A stretch of 64,000 bases of DNA. Origin: Limnohabitans sp. INBF002. GTDB lineage: Bacteria > Pseudomonadota > Gammaproteobacteria > Burkholderiales > Burkholderiaceae_C. Of this stretch, positions 42,764 through 52,067 are shown one piece after another. Position 1 is the stretch's first letter, and each line of letters begins with the position of its first letter. The notes below the pieces were generated by a model. It made no database searches and was not told the DNA's origin. It saw nothing but the letters and a program-made list of their open reading frames with translations. The stretch is taken from positions 992,001 to 1,056,000 of the forward strand of contig NZ_AP027055.1 in assembly GCF_027924905.1 (NCBI RefSeq), read 5' to 3'. The translations under genes and the position numbers were made by a program.

Positions 42764-43648
42764 TCAAGCAGCAAACAACAACTCCCGCAACCAAGCGTGC
42801 ACAGGGTCTTGTTGGTGCCGCACATGCCAGATGGCATACATGGGCATTTCGGGTGTTTCAAAGGGGGCTGGCGCATCTGCCAAGCCGCGCAGCAAACCTT
42901 GGCGCAGCAAGCCGGGCAGGGTGGCCAAGCGCTCGGTGCCAGCCACGAAAGCTGCCACACCTGCAAAACTGCTCAAGGTAGCCGAAAAACGGCGTTGCAC
43001 GCCTTTTTTCAGCAGCAGTTCATCAATGTCTAAGCTGCGACGCGGTTGGTGCACCACGGTGATGTGCTCGGCTGCCTCATAGGCTTTGAGCGACCGCGGA
43101 GCTTTGCGCACCTGCGGGTCGTAGAACACACGGTAGCTGTCGGCAAACAAGCGCTTGTGTTTGATGTCGGTGGCATCTGGCGGGCGAGGGCTGATGACCA
43201 ACTGGCAGTCTTGTGCGCGCAGCATGTCAGCACTGGGCACATCCGACGGCACCACGCGCAGCGTGACGCCCGGAGCTTGGGCTTGCAAGCGGTTCAACAA
43301 GCCCGGCAGCAGCAAGTCACGCTGCAAATCATTGGCGGCGATGGTGAAACATTGGGTCAGGCGCGCAGGCTCAAATGCGCCACTGTGCACAAAGCCTTGC
43401 AACTGAGTCAGCAGTCCTTGGGCTTGCAAAGCCAAGGCTTCCGCCCGCGCCGTGGGCACAATGCCGCGCCCTGATTTGACAAACAAGGCGTCGCCCACGA
43501 TGGCGCGCAAGCGGTCGAGCTGGTGGCTCACGGCCGACTGTGTGATGCCCAGCGCATTGGCTGCTGCGGTGACCGAGCCTTGCTCAATGACCGTGCTGAG
43601 CAAATGCAGCAGGTGACCGTCCAAATCTAAGTGATTAAATTTTTTCAT
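42764..43648 (-). CDS. LysR-family regulator of the second extradiol dioxygenase
   Basis: A 294-residue LysR-type regulator starting at 43648 (MKKFNHLDLDG); the longer frame to 43708 crosses the intergenic region and was not used. The HTH region is QGSVTAAANALGITQSAVSHQL. It is divergent from the LigA/LigB-like gene pair with an 87-bp gap holding two inverted repeats, so it likely activates them in response to the ring-cleavage substrate or product. Confidence 0.88.
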   Translation of the reverse strand: MKKFNHLDLDGHLLHLLSTVIEQGSVTAAANALGITQSAVSHQLDRLRAIVGDALFVKSGRGIVPTARAEALALQAQGLLTQLQGFVHSGAFEPARLTQCFTIAANDLQRDLLLPGLLNRLQAQAPGVTLRVVPSDVPSADMLRAQDCQLVISPRPPDATDIKHKRLFADSYRVFYDPQVRKAPRSLKAYEAAEHITVVHQPRRSLDIDELLLKKGVQRRFSATLSSFAGVAAFVAGTERLATLPGLLRQGLLRGLADAPAPFETPEMPMYAIWHVRHQQDPVHAWLRELLFAA

Positions 43649-43650
43649 GG

Positions 43651-43722
43651 AATAAATGAGTAATGCGCTGTTTATTTTATGGGTTGAAACGCCCACACTC
43701 CGATCCATTGAAAAACTTCAAT
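43651..43722. promoter_or_regulatory. Two inverted repeats in the LysR/dioxygenase intergenic region
   Basis: AATAAA (43651-43656) and TTTATT (43671-43676) form one dyad with a 14-bp spacer beside the LysR start. ATTGAA (43707-43712) and TTCAAT (43717-43722) form a second, tighter dyad just before the ribosome site of the dioxygenase gene. Either could bind the LysR protein; the second may also form an mRNA hairpin. Confidence 0.4.
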
Positions 43723-43735
43723 CACGGAGACAACC

Positions 43736-44086
43736 ATGAGCCACAAACCTGAACCCATTTTTGGAACCACTTTGTTTGACGGTGACCAAGCCCAAAAAGG
43801 CTATGCCCTCAACAAGATGTGCTACTCGTTCAACAGCGCTGACAACCGCAATGCCTTCAAAGCCGACGAAGAGGCGTACATGGTGCAGTACGGCTTGAAC
43901 GCACAGCAAGCCGACGCCATTCGCACACGCGATGTGCTGGGTCTGATTGCAGCCGGTGGCAATGTGTATTACCTCGCCAAGTTCGCTGGCATTTTGGGCT
44001 TGGACGTGCAAGACCTGGGCGCGGCCCAAACCGGCATGACCAAAGAAGAATTCAAAGCCAAGCTGCGCGCTGCAGCTCACCAATAA
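43736..44086 (+). CDS. LigA-like small subunit of a second extradiol dioxygenase
   Basis: A 116-residue LigA-family protein: FGTTLFDGDQAQKGYALNKM, then AFKADEEAYMVQYGLNAQQA, IAAGGNVYYLAKFAGILGLD and QTGMTKEEFKAKL. It is about 35 residues shorter than PmdA because it lacks the Gln/Ala-rich tail, and it is only moderately similar. CACGGAG precedes the ATG. The catalytic partner follows after 18 bp. It should cap the active site of the LigB-like protein. Possible substrates are gallate, protocatechuate or methylated relatives. Confidence 0.88.
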   Translation: MSHKPEPIFGTTLFDGDQAQKGYALNKMCYSFNSADNRNAFKADEEAYMVQYGLNAQQADAIRTRDVLGLIAAGGNVYYLAKFAGILGLDVQDLGAAQTGMTKEEFKAKLRAAAHQ

Positions 44087-44104
44087 ACATCAAGGAGACA
44101 CACC

Positions 44105-44941
44105 ATGGCAAATATCGTTGGCGGCCTCGCCTCATCACACATCCCATCCATCGGCGGCGCGATTGCCAAAGGCATTCAGCAAGACCCGTATTGGAAGCCC
44201 TTCTTTGATGGCTTCCCACCCATTCACGAGTGGTTGGGCAAGGTCAAGCCCGATGTGGCGGTGGTGTTTTACAACGACCACGGTTTGAACTTCTTCCTCG
44301 ACAAAATGCCCACCTTTGCCGTGGGCGCTGCAGCGCAATACAACAACGCCGATGAAGGCTGGGGCATTCCCACCTTGCCACCGTTCAAAGGTGCGCCTGA
44401 TTTGTCATGGCACATCATCAACGAGCTGGTGGAGAAAGAATTTGATGTGGTGACGTGCCAAGAAATGTTGGTTGACCATGCGTTCACTTTGCCGCTCAAG
44501 TTGTTTTGGCCAGGCGACACATGTCCCGTGTTGACCGTGCCGATTTGCATCAACACCGTGCAGTTCCCATTGCCATCGGCCAAGCGCTGCTACAACTTAG
44601 GCAAAGCCGTGGGTGACGCCATTCGCAGCTGGGACAGCGATTTGAATGTGGTGGTGTTGGGCACGGGTGGTTTGAGCCATCAACTCGACGGTGAACGTGC
44701 TGGCCACATCAACAAAGCGTTTGATTTGGAGTTCATGGACAGCCTGCAAAAGAACCCCGAGTGGGCCACGCAGTTCAGCATCCACGAGTTGGTTGAAAAG
44801 ACCGGCACGCAAGGTGTGGAGCTGGTGATGTGGTTGGCCATGCGCGGCGCTTTGGGCGACCACGTGAAGCCTGTGCACCAGAACTATCACATCCCAATTT
44901 CCAACACGGCCACAGGCGTGATGGCGTTGGCGACTGAATAA
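44105..44941 (+). CDS. LigB-like catalytic subunit of a second class III extradiol dioxygenase
   Basis: A 278-residue LigB-family dioxygenase subunit. Fe ligands are conserved: His12 (SSHIPSIG), His59 (FYNDHGLNFF) and Glu239 (GTQGVELVMW); the base His192 is in GTGGLSHQLDG. It is 15 residues shorter than PmdB, and the substrate-facing loops differ. AAGGAG precedes the ATG. Positioned after the hydroaromatic genes, it could cleave protocatechuate made there or gallate, whose cleavage product 4-oxalomesaconate would enter the pathway at PmdE. Substrate assignment is inference. Confidence 0.9.
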   Translation: MANIVGGLASSHIPSIGGAIAKGIQQDPYWKPFFDGFPPIHEWLGKVKPDVAVVFYNDHGLNFFLDKMPTFAVGAAAQYNNADEGWGIPTLPPFKGAPDLSWHIINELVEKEFDVVTCQEMLVDHAFTLPLKLFWPGDTCPVLTVPICINTVQFPLPSAKRCYNLGKAVGDAIRSWDSDLNVVVLGTGGLSHQLDGERAGHINKAFDLEFMDSLQKNPEWATQFSIHELVEKTGTQGVELVMWLAMRGALGDHVKPVHQNYHIPISNTATGVMALATE

Positions 44942-44960
44942 AACAAAACCCCAAAAGAAA

Positions 44961-44992
44961 AACCCCGCCGGTGAAAACTGGCGGGGTTTTTT
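44961..44992. terminator. Bidirectional terminator between the dioxygenase genes and rpoD
   Basis: CCCCGCC (44963-44969) pairs perfectly with GGCGGGG (44980-44986), with an A-rich left flank and a TTTTTT right flank. It serves the plus-strand dioxygenase transcript and the minus-strand rpoD transcript. Confidence 0.88.
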
Positions 44993-45026
44993 GTTGCTTC
45001 GCAAAAAGCGAGGCAGGTGAGGTTGC

Positions 45027-47390
45027 TTACATCGTGTCGATGAAGCTGCGCAGTTTGTCGCTGCGGCTGGGGTGCTTCAACTTGCGCAAAGCCTTGGCTT
45101 CGATTTGACGGATGCGCTCGCGCGTGACGTCAAACTGTTTGCCCACTTCTTCCAAGGTGTGGTCGCTGGCCATTTCGATACCAAAGCGCATGCGCAGCAC
45201 TTTGGCTTCGCGTGGTGTCAGACCATCCAAGATGTCTTTCACCACATCGCGCAAGCCTGCTTGCATGGCAGCTTCGATAGGCGCGGTGTTGACGCTGTCT
45301 TCGATGAAGTCGCCCAAGTGGCTGTCGTCATCGTCACCGATCGGTGTTTCCATCGAGATTGGCTCTTTGGCGATCTTCATGATCTTGCGGATCTTGTCTT
45401 CTGGAATTTCCATCTTCTCGGCCAAGACGCTGGCATCTGGCTCGAAACCAAACTCTTGCAAGTGTTGGCGGCTGATGCGGTTCATCTTGTTGATCGTTTC
45501 GATCATGTGCACAGGGATACGGATGGTGCGCGCTTGATCGGCGATGGAGCGCGTGATCGCTTGGCGAATCCACCAAGTGGCGTAAGTCGAGAACTTGTAG
45601 CCGCGACGGTATTCAAACTTGTCCACGGCCTTCATCAAGCCGATGTTGCCTTCTTGGATCAAGTCCAGGAATTGCAAGCCACGGTTGGTGTACTTCTTGG
45701 CGATTGAGATGACCAAACGCAAGTTGGCTTCGATCATTTCTTTCTTCGCGCCGCGTGAGCTGCGTTCGCCGGCGTTCATGCGTTTGTTGATGTCTTTGAG
45801 TTGTTCCAAAGGCACGACCACGCGGGACTGCAAGTCAATCAGCTTTTGCTGCAAGTCTTGCACCGGAGGGATGTAGCGGCCCATGGTGGTGGACCATGGT
45901 TTGCCAGCCGCCGCTTGCTTTTCCACCCACTTGAGGTTGAGCAAGTTCGGTGGGAAGTCTTTGATGAAGGTGGCTTGTGGCATGCCGCACTTGTCCACAA
46001 TGATGCGACGCAATTCGCGTTCGTTTTTACGCACATCATCCACTTGGCCGCGCACAGATTCGCACAACTTTTCAATGGTCTTCGCGGTGAAGCGAATGCC
46101 CATCAACTCGGTGGTCAAAGCCGTTTGTGCTTTCACATAAGCAGGTGTGCCGTAGCCTTCTTTGTCGTAGGTTTTGCGGAGTTTTTCGAACAACACAATC
46201 ATGCGGTCGAAACGCTCCAAGGCGGCGTTCTTCAACTCTTCCAGTTTCTTGGTCAGAGCCTTAGAGCCACCTTTGCCGTCGTCGTCATCTTCTTCGTCGA
46301 ACTCGTCGAAGTCTTCTTCGGCCACATAGTCGTCGGCTTCGTTGAGGTTGTTGAAACCGTCAACGATGGTCGAGATGACGACTTTGTTTTCACGAATGTC
46401 TTCGGCCATGACCAGCACAGCAGCGATGGTCGCTGGTGAGCCGCTGATCGCAGCCATCATGTCCATCAAGCCTCCTTCGATGCGCTTGGCAATTTCAATT
46501 TCACCTTCGCGGGTCAGCAACTCGACCGTGCCCATTTCGCGCATGTACATGCGCACGGGGTCGGTGGTGCGGCCGAATTCGCTGTCCACGGTGGACAGCG
46601 CGGCTTCGGCTTCTTCTTCGGCTTCTTCTTCGGTCGCTGCCGTTGGGGTGTTGTTGTTGAGCAGCAGGGTTTCTGCGTCAGGGGTGTGTTCGTAAACAGC
46701 CACGCCCATGTCGTTCAACATGCTGATCACCACTTCGAGGGTTTCAGCATCGACCAGCTTGTCGGGCAAGTGGTCAGAAATTTCGCCGTGCGTCAGGTAG
46801 CCACGTGTCTTACCGAGTTTGATCAGGGTCTTCAGACGTGAGCGACGCTTTTGCATGTCTTCTTCAGACAGCACGGTTTCGTCCAAACCGAATTCTTTCA
46901 TCAAGGCACGTTCTTTGGCCTTGCTGATTTTCATGCGCAGGGGTTTGACTTTTTCTGCACCGGCTTCGACGACAGGTTCGCCTTCGAGGTCGGCTTCGAT
47001 GTCGCCGAGGTCTTCGTCATCAGCCCCGGCTTTTTTGCCTTTGGCTTTGGTGGCTTTTTTAGCAGGGGCTTTTTTGGCCGCTGCTTTTGGCGCATGGGCT
47101 TCTACGGCCGAAGTTTTTTTCTTGGTGTCTTCTGCTTTGGTTGTCTTAGCAGTTGTTTTTGATTTCGATGCGGGCACTGACTTGGCTTTCGTTGCTGGCT
47201 TGGCTGCCGGTTTGGCAGCTGTTTTTGCAACGGGTTTTGCGGTTGGCTTAGTAACTGCTTTGACAGCGGCTTTGACGGGGGGCTTGGCTGCTGCTTTGGG
47301 CGCAGCAGGTGCTGGCTTTTTGCTCACAGGTTTAGCAACCGTCTTGGCCACAGGTTTGGCAGGCTTCTTGGACTTGCGGTCAACGGGCAT
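45027..47390 (-). CDS. rpoD: RNA polymerase primary sigma factor (sigma-70)
   Basis: A 787-residue primary sigma factor. Residues about 5-130 are a repetitive Lys/Ala/Pro-rich extension seen in beta-proteobacteria. Region 1.1 follows at about 170-240; region 1.2 is [20 protein letters not shown]. Region 2 carries [20 protein letters not shown], region 3 starts [14 protein letters not shown], and region 4.2 has [25 protein letters not shown] lies 7 bases before the ATG. It follows dnaG on the same strand after 250 bp that contain a TATAAT promoter. All core regions are intact. Confidence 0.98.
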   Translation of the reverse strand: MPVDRKSKKPAKPVAKTVAKPVSKKPAPAAPKAAAKPPVKAAVKAVTKPTAKPVAKTAAKPAAKPATKAKSVPASKSKTTAKTTKAEDTKKKTSAVEAHAPKAAAKKAPAKKATKAKGKKAGADDEDLGDIEADLEGEPVVEAGAEKVKPLRMKISKAKERALMKEFGLDETVLSEEDMQKRRSRLKTLIKLGKTRGYLTHGEISDHLPDKLVDAETLEVVISMLNDMGVAVYEHTPDAETLLLNNNTPTAATEEEAEEEAEAALSTVDSEFGRTTDPVRMYMREMGTVELLTREGEIEIAKRIEGGLMDMMAAISGSPATIAAVLVMAEDIRENKVVISTIVDGFNNLNEADDYVAEEDFDEFDEEDDDDGKGGSKALTKKLEELKNAALERFDRMIVLFEKLRKTYDKEGYGTPAYVKAQTALTTELMGIRFTAKTIEKLCESVRGQVDDVRKNERELRRIIVDKCGMPQATFIKDFPPNLLNLKWVEKQAAAGKPWSTTMGRYIPPVQDLQQKLIDLQSRVVVPLEQLKDINKRMNAGERSSRGAKKEMIEANLRLVISIAKKYTNRGLQFLDLIQEGNIGLMKAVDKFEYRRGYKFSTYATWWIRQAITRSIADQARTIRIPVHMIETINKMNRISRQHLQEFGFEPDASVLAEKMEIPEDKIRKIMKIAKEPISMETPIGDDDDSHLGDFIEDSVNTAPIEAAMQAGLRDVVKDILDGLTPREAKVLRMRFGIEMASDHTLEEVGKQFDVTRERIRQIEAKALRKLKHPSRSDKLRSFIDTM

Positions 47391-47599
47391 GAAAACTCCT
47401 AGACATCAAAGAAACAAATACACAGCGCCACAAAAACCCGGCGCGGGAAAAGAAAAAGGGGGGTGAAGTGTGAACCTCTAGAAGCAAGCGGATTGGGCGA
47501 ACATTTGGAATGCAGTCCTTGCGGTAAGGTGGCGAGTCGTGCGCTTGTGTCACGGTTAGCCGGGCCCGGAGGTGCTGCTGTCGCACTTGCTAAGTGTGG

Positions 47600-47605
47600 A
47601 TTATA
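47600..47605 (-). promoter_or_regulatory. Candidate rpoD promoter (-10 element)
   Basis: On the minus strand a perfect TATAAT stands at 47605-47600, preceded by TTTTTGGG; no strong -35 is visible at 17 bp. A start here would give rpoD a leader of about 200 nt. The leader has GC-rich self-complementary patches (for example GGGCCCGG) but no feature I can name. Confidence 0.55.
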
Positions 47606-47640
47606 CCCAAAAATGCGACATTGAATTAGCCGCAGGCGCG

Positions 47641-49545
47641 TCAGTCTTGGCTTTCGACCAATTTTTGCGGGATCAGGCCCAGCTGTTTGCGCCGCTCAAA
47701 CAGTGCTTTGTAGCGCTGCATGGCCGTGGGATCAGCCGCGGCCTCAGCAATGGCCTCTTTCATTTGCGCGTCTAGGCTTTCAAACAAAATTTTGTTCAAG
47801 ATGCCGCGCAGCTCTAAGCCCGCTTCTTTGCGTTGTTGCTCTGGCGTCAGGCTTTCGGGCATGGGTTTGCCTTCGTCGTCCAGCAAGGGCGTGAAGGCCG
47901 AGGCCATCACGCGCAGGGCGAGATCTTCCGATTCATGTTCACGCAGGCCTTCGCGCAGCGCGCCCCAGGCTTGGTTGCCGTGTTCGTGGTGTTGGTGGTC
48001 CAGCCACACAAACAGTGGGCCGTGGGGTGGGGCCAGCTCGCACAAGAGGTTGTGGTCTTCGGTGGAGAGGTCTTCCCACAAGTCCATGTGCGAGAGCAGC
48101 ACCCGCGCGGCGTGGTCGGCGCGGCCTTGGGGAATCAGCCGTGTGCCGCGCTTGTAGGTTTTGGGCGCGTAGGACTCGCGGGGTTTGAACTTGGATGATT
48201 TTTTAAATTCGCCCGTGCGTGTAGGCGCAGCAGCAGGGGCCGCGGGCATCCACAGGTCTTGTAGCTCGTGGTTGCCTAGATCGGCCAGCTCGGCGATTTC
48301 GCTGAGCAACTGGCGCTTGAGCGCGCCATCGGGCAAGGCCATCCACATGGGCTTGGCGTTGCTGGCCATGTGGGCGCGGCCTTCCGCCGTGTGCAAGTCA
48401 CAACCTTCGCGGGCCACTTCGATCAGAAAGCGGCTCAGCGGCATGGCTTCGGTCACGCAGTGGGCAAAGGCTTCTTTGCCAAATTCGCGGATGTAGCTGT
48501 CGGGGTCGTGCTCTTGCGGCAAGAACAAAAACTTCACGCTGCGCACATCGGTGGCGTAGGGGAGTGCGCCATCCAGCGCTTTGCGTGCAGCGCGGCGACC
48601 CGCACTGTCGCCGTCAAAGCTGAACACCACGTTGTCGGTGAAGCGAAACAGTTTTTGTACGTGGTCGGTCGTGCAGGCCGTGCCCAGCGTGGCCACCGCG
48701 TTGGGAAAGCCCAGCTGTGCCAAGGCCACCACGTCCATGTAGCCTTCGGTCACCAGCACGTAGCCGGCGTCGCGCAGCGCATTGCGGGCTTCGAACAAGC
48801 CATACAACTCGCGGCCTTTGCTGAACACAGGCGTTTCTGGTGAGTTGAGGTACTTGGGTGTGCCCTCAAACAACACGCGGCCACCAAAGCCAATGCACTC
48901 GCCCTTGACGTTGCGGATGGGGAACATCATACGGTCTCGGAAGCGGTCGTAGCGTTTTTCTTCTTCGCCGTCTTCTTGGTTCACGATGACCAAGCCACTC
49001 TCTGCGAGCAGCGGGTCTTGGTAGTCGGGGAACACACTGGCCAAGCTGCGCCAACCTTCTGGCGCGTAGCCCAGGCCAAATTGTTTGGCGATTTCGCCAC
49101 TCAGGCCACGGCCTTTGAAATACTCAATCGCTTTGGGTGAGTTGCGCAAATGTTTGCGAAATGACTCGCCTGCTTTTTCCAACACGTCGGTGAGCGTGGC
49201 TTGTTTTTGGCGTTGCTGTGCCGCACGCTCGCGGTCTTGCGGCGAGGCGTCGTCTTCGGGCACTTGCATGCCGACGTTTTGTGCCAGGTCCTTCACCGCT
49301 TCGACGAAGGTCATGCCCGCGTGCTCCATCAAGAAGCCAATCGCATTGCCGTTTTTGCCGCACCCAAAGCAATGAAAAAACTGTTTCGCGGGACTGACCG
49401 AAAACGAAGGCGACTTCTCCCCGTGGAACGGGCACAGCCCCATGAAGTTGGCCCCGCCCTTTTTGAGCTGCACATAGCGACCCACCACCTCGACCACGTC
49501 GACGCGGGCGAGAAGTTCTTGGATGAAGTGCTGGGGGATGGCCAT
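47641..49545 (-). CDS. dnaG: DNA primase
   Basis: A 634-residue bacterial primase. The N-terminal CHC2 zinc finger includes LCPFHGEKSPSF and FFHCFGCGKNG. The TOPRIM catalytic core contains VTEGYMDVVALAQLGF and VVFSFDGDSAGRRAARKAL. The C-terminal helicase-interaction domain is about 470-634. It makes RNA primers for replication. The dnaG-rpoD order is the conserved macromolecular-synthesis arrangement, but rpsU is not directly upstream here; an SDR gene is. Length is typical. Confidence 0.97.
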   Translation of the reverse strand: MAIPQHFIQELLARVDVVEVVGRYVQLKKGGANFMGLCPFHGEKSPSFSVSPAKQFFHCFGCGKNGNAIGFLMEHAGMTFVEAVKDLAQNVGMQVPEDDASPQDRERAAQQRQKQATLTDVLEKAGESFRKHLRNSPKAIEYFKGRGLSGEIAKQFGLGYAPEGWRSLASVFPDYQDPLLAESGLVIVNQEDGEEEKRYDRFRDRMMFPIRNVKGECIGFGGRVLFEGTPKYLNSPETPVFSKGRELYGLFEARNALRDAGYVLVTEGYMDVVALAQLGFPNAVATLGTACTTDHVQKLFRFTDNVVFSFDGDSAGRRAARKALDGALPYATDVRSVKFLFLPQEHDPDSYIREFGKEAFAHCVTEAMPLSRFLIEVAREGCDLHTAEGRAHMASNAKPMWMALPDGALKRQLLSEIAELADLGNHELQDLWMPAAPAAAPTRTGEFKKSSKFKPRESYAPKTYKRGTRLIPQGRADHAARVLLSHMDLWEDLSTEDHNLLCELAPPHGPLFVWLDHQHHEHGNQAWGALREGLREHESEDLALRVMASAFTPLLDDEGKPMPESLTPEQQRKEAGLELRGILNKILFESLDAQMKEAIAEAAADPTAMQRYKALFERRKQLGLIPQKLVESQD

Positions 49546-49612
49546 GTGAGAGAAAAGCGAGAGAGCACAGATTCTAGGCAGGCACTCCCGCCTTTCCCAC
49601 TTGGCCAGTTCT

Positions 49613-50371
49613 TTATTTCGGTGCCAAACGAATCGCGCCGTCCAAACGAATCACTTCGCCATTGAGCAAATCGTTCTCAAAAATGTGCAGGGCCAGCTTG
49701 GCGTAGTCCTGTGGGGTGCCCAAGCGTGAAGGGAAGGGCACGCCTGCAGCCAGTGCGTCTTGCACTTCTTGGGGCATGCCAAACAACATGGGCGTGCCCA
49801 TGATGCCGGGGGCGATGGTCATGTTGCGAATGCCATTGCGTGCCAGGTCGCGGGCGATGGGCAGGGTCATGCCCACGATGCCGCCTTTGGAGGCGCTGTA
49901 AGCGGCTTGGCCAATTTGGCCGTCGTAAGCCGCCACGGATGCGGTAGAAATCAACACCCCGCGCTCGCCGGTGGCTTCGGGTTCGTTGTGGCACATGGCT
50001 TCAGAGGCCAAGCGAATCATGTTGAAGCTGCCCACCAAGTTGATGGTGATGGTGCGGGTGAAGTTGCTCAGCGCATGTGCGCCGTTTTTGCCCACGGTTT
50101 TTTCGGCAGGCGCCACGCCCGCGCAGTTGACCAAGCCCATGAGTTTGCCCAAGGACACGGCTTTGGCGACCACGGCTTGGCCGTCGGCCTCGTTGCTCAC
50201 ATCACATTTCACAAAGGCGCCGCCAATCTCTTTGGCCACGGCTTCGCCTTTGTCGGCTTGCATGTCGGCGATGACCACGATGCCGCCTTTAGCGGCGAGC
50301 GCACGTGCCGTGCCTTCGCCCAAGCCCGATGCGGCGCCGGTGACGATGAAAACTTTGCCTTTGATGTCCAT
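49613..50371 (-). CDS. Short-chain dehydrogenase, 3-hydroxyacyl-CoA dehydrogenase (HSD10-like)
   Basis: A 252-residue SDR enzyme: cofactor motif [20 protein letters not shown] in [12 protein letters not shown], and the Ser-Tyr-Lys triad in [10 protein letters not shown] and AAYSASKGG. The [20 protein letters not shown] segment and the C-terminus ([15 protein letters not shown]) resemble type 2 3-hydroxyacyl-CoA dehydrogenases of fatty-acid or branched-chain catabolism. A perfect 16-bp palindrome 31 bp upstream resembles operators of acyl-CoA-catabolism regulators, consistent with such a role. Confidence 0.88.
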   Translation of the reverse strand: MDIKGKVFIVTGAASGLGEGTARALAAKGGIVVIADMQADKGEAVAKEIGGAFVKCDVSNEADGQAVVAKAVSLGKLMGLVNCAGVAPAEKTVGKNGAHALSNFTRTITINLVGSFNMIRLASEAMCHNEPEATGERGVLISTASVAAYDGQIGQAAYSASKGGIVGMTLPIARDLARNGIRNMTIAPGIMGTPMLFGMPQEVQDALAAGVPFPSRLGTPQDYAKLALHIFENDLLNGEVIRLDGAIRLAPK

Positions 50372-50401
50372 GAGGGTCTCCCGTATTTTGAAAGTTGGTT
50401 T

Positions 50402-50417
50402 ACGTTTACGTAAACGT
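50402..50417. promoter_or_regulatory. Perfect palindrome ACGTTTAC-GTAAACGT, candidate operator
   Basis: The 16-bp perfect palindrome lies 31 bp upstream of the SDR start. Its TTTACGT-containing core resembles operators of MerR-type LiuR-like or TetR-type regulators of branched-chain and fatty-acid degradation in proteobacteria. The cognate regulator is not in the window. Confidence 0.6.
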
Positions 50418-50497
50418 CAATTATGCGGGATGCTGAGCGCTTGTGACGGCCATCTAGGACAATCCCTAGTTAGAGATTTATTTGTTAAGGCTTTTGC

Positions 50498-51415
50498 ATG
50501 AATTTGCGTTTGTTGTTTGCACCGTCCAGCGCGCGTGCTTGGGTGTTGGTTTTGAGTTTGGCTGTGTTAGCCGGCTGTTCTTCGCGCGGGCCTTTGGCGC
50601 CCACAGAAAGCGGCCAACCAGAAACGCCCGTGGCCAAACGTGTGCCCAAGTTTGGCTTGGCCTTGGGCGGCGGTGCGGCGCGTGGCTTTGCGCACGTGGG
50701 CGTGATTCAGGTGTTGGAAGAAGCGGGCATCAAGCCCGACTTGGTGGTGGGCACCTCGGCCGGTAGCGTGGTGGCCGCGTTTTATGCCAGTGGCAAAGAT
50801 GGTGCGCAGTTGCAAAAAGCAGCCGAAACCATGGAAGAAGCCACCATCACCGACTGGACTGTGCCTTTGCTCGGACGCGGCATGATGCGCGGCGATGGTT
50901 TGGCCCGTTACGTCAACAAGCAAACGGGTGGCCGTCGCATTGAAGAACTGAAGATGCCTCTGGGCATCGTGGCCACCGATTTAAAAACCGGCGATGGCAT
51001 TTTGTTCCAGCGCGGCGATGTGGGCACGGCGGTGCGCGCGTCTAGTTCGGTGCCTTCGGTGTTTGAGCCGGTGCGCATTGGCAGCCGAGAGTTTGTGGAT
51101 GGTGGCTTGGTGTCGCCTGTGCCTGTGCGTTACGCGCGTCAGATGGGGGCCGAGTACGTGTTGGCCATCGACATTTCTAGCCCGCCCGAGTCGGGCAAAA
51201 CCGGCGACATGTTTGACATCTTGATGCAGACCTTCACCATCATGGGCAAAAGCATCAACAGCTTCGAACTCCGCGAGGCCGACCTGGTGGTGCGCCCCGC
51301 TTTGAACGATGTGGGCAGCGCCGACTTCAAATCCCGTCGCCGTTCCATTGAAGCAGGCCGTGCTGCCATGTTGCAAGCTTTGCCCAAGCTCAAAATCGCT
51401 TTGGCTGGGCAATAA
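50498..51415 (+). CDS. Patatin-like phospholipase family lipoprotein (RssA-like)
   Basis: A 305-residue patatin-fold serine hydrolase. The signal peptide ends in a lipobox LAVLAGC with Cys27, so it is a lipoprotein. The oxyanion motif is GLALGGGAARGFAHVG, the nucleophile Ser is in VVGTSAGSVVAAFY, and the dyad Asp is in VDGGLVSPVPV. It probably hydrolyses phospholipid acyl esters at the envelope; RssA/YlbK-type relatives have no firm substrate. It is transcribed toward the convergent phasin gene. Confidence 0.9.
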   Translation: MNLRLLFAPSSARAWVLVLSLAVLAGCSSRGPLAPTESGQPETPVAKRVPKFGLALGGGAARGFAHVGVIQVLEEAGIKPDLVVGTSAGSVVAAFYASGKDGAQLQKAAETMEEATITDWTVPLLGRGMMRGDGLARYVNKQTGGRRIEELKMPLGIVATDLKTGDGILFQRGDVGTAVRASSSVPSVFEPVRIGSREFVDGGLVSPVPVRYARQMGAEYVLAIDISSPPESGKTGDMFDILMQTFTIMGKSINSFELREADLVVRPALNDVGSADFKSRRRSIEAGRAAMLQALPKLKIALAGQ

Positions 51416-51435
51416 GCGTACAGATACAAAGGCGC

Positions 51436-51468
51436 AAAAAAAAGGGGCCCGCCTTGCGGCGAGCCCTT
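51436..51468 (-). terminator. Terminator for the phasin transcript
   Basis: A GC-rich imperfect stem (AAGGG at 51442-51446 with CCCTT at 51464-51468, and CGCC at 51450-51453 with GGCG at 51458-51461, loop TTGC) is flanked on its left by eight A, which is a U run in minus-strand RNA. It lies 57 bp past the phasin stop. Confidence 0.6.
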
Positions 51469-51524
51469 GAAGGGATTCCTGCACCCTGAGGTGACGAAGA
51501 ATCCGAGGAGACAATCGTTACAAA

Positions 51525-52067
51525 TTAACGCTTCTTAGCAGCGCTTTTTGAAGCTTTCACAGCTGTTTCAGTGGCTGTTTGGATGTGTGATTCGGCCAAG
51601 TCAGCAGCTTGCTTGACGGCTTTTTGCACAGATTCCACAGCGGTGTTGCTGGCAGTCACGGCTTGCTTGAAGAAAGCCACAGCTTGCTCAGAGCCAGCGG
51701 GTGCGTTTTTCAAAGCAGATTCGATGTAAGCCTGAACAGCTTGTTGGCCTTCGGCGGCTTTGCCTTCGAAGCCTTTGGTCAGGTCAGCGCCAGTGCCTTG
51801 AGCGATGTCATAGATGTGGCGGCTGTAAGCAGCAGACTTCTCAGCCAAAGGCTGCAAGAAGCTGGTTTGCAAAGCGATCAGTTCTTGTGCGTCTTTCACG
51901 CCCATCACGGCTTGTGCGTGAGCAGCAGACTCGGCCAAAGCGGCGCGGCCAGCGGTGAGGTTGAGTTCAACCATTTTTTCAACGCCAGCGAAGGCCTTGT
52001 TTGACAAACCGAACAGGTTGTCCAAGTTGGCTTTGTTGGTGGCGGCGATTTGTTCGACGTTGATCAT
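51525..52067 (-). CDS. Phasin-family protein
   Basis: A 180-residue helical protein of the PhaP/phasin_2 type, which coats polyhydroxyalkanoate granules. The start at 52067 ([20 protein letters not shown]) is the canonical phasin opening and has GGAG upstream on the minus strand. Most of the chain is Ala/Glu/Lys-rich helix suited to coiled-coil packing. The C-terminus is basic ([10 protein letters not shown]). Codon use looks strongly biased, as for highly expressed genes. Confidence 0.93.
   Translation of the reverse strand: MINVEQIAATNKANLDNLFGLSNKAFAGVEKMVELNLTAGRAALAESAAHAQAVMGVKDAQELIALQTSFLQPLAEKSAAYSRHIYDIAQGTGADLTKGFEGKAAEGQQAVQAYIESALKNAPAGSEQAVAFFKQAVTASNTAVESVQKAVKQAADLAESHIQTATETAVKASKSAAKKR

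Noticed and set aside
46819-47466. Plus-strand open frame with many Ala/Phe/Leu
   Set aside because: Complement of the Lys/Ala/Pro-rich RpoD extension; hydrophobic appearance is an artefact of that repeat.
47391-47640. Possible structured RNA (tRNA, 6S or riboswitch) upstream of rpoD
   Set aside because: No cloverleaf, conserved box or sequence I recognise; only a promoter and GC-rich patches.
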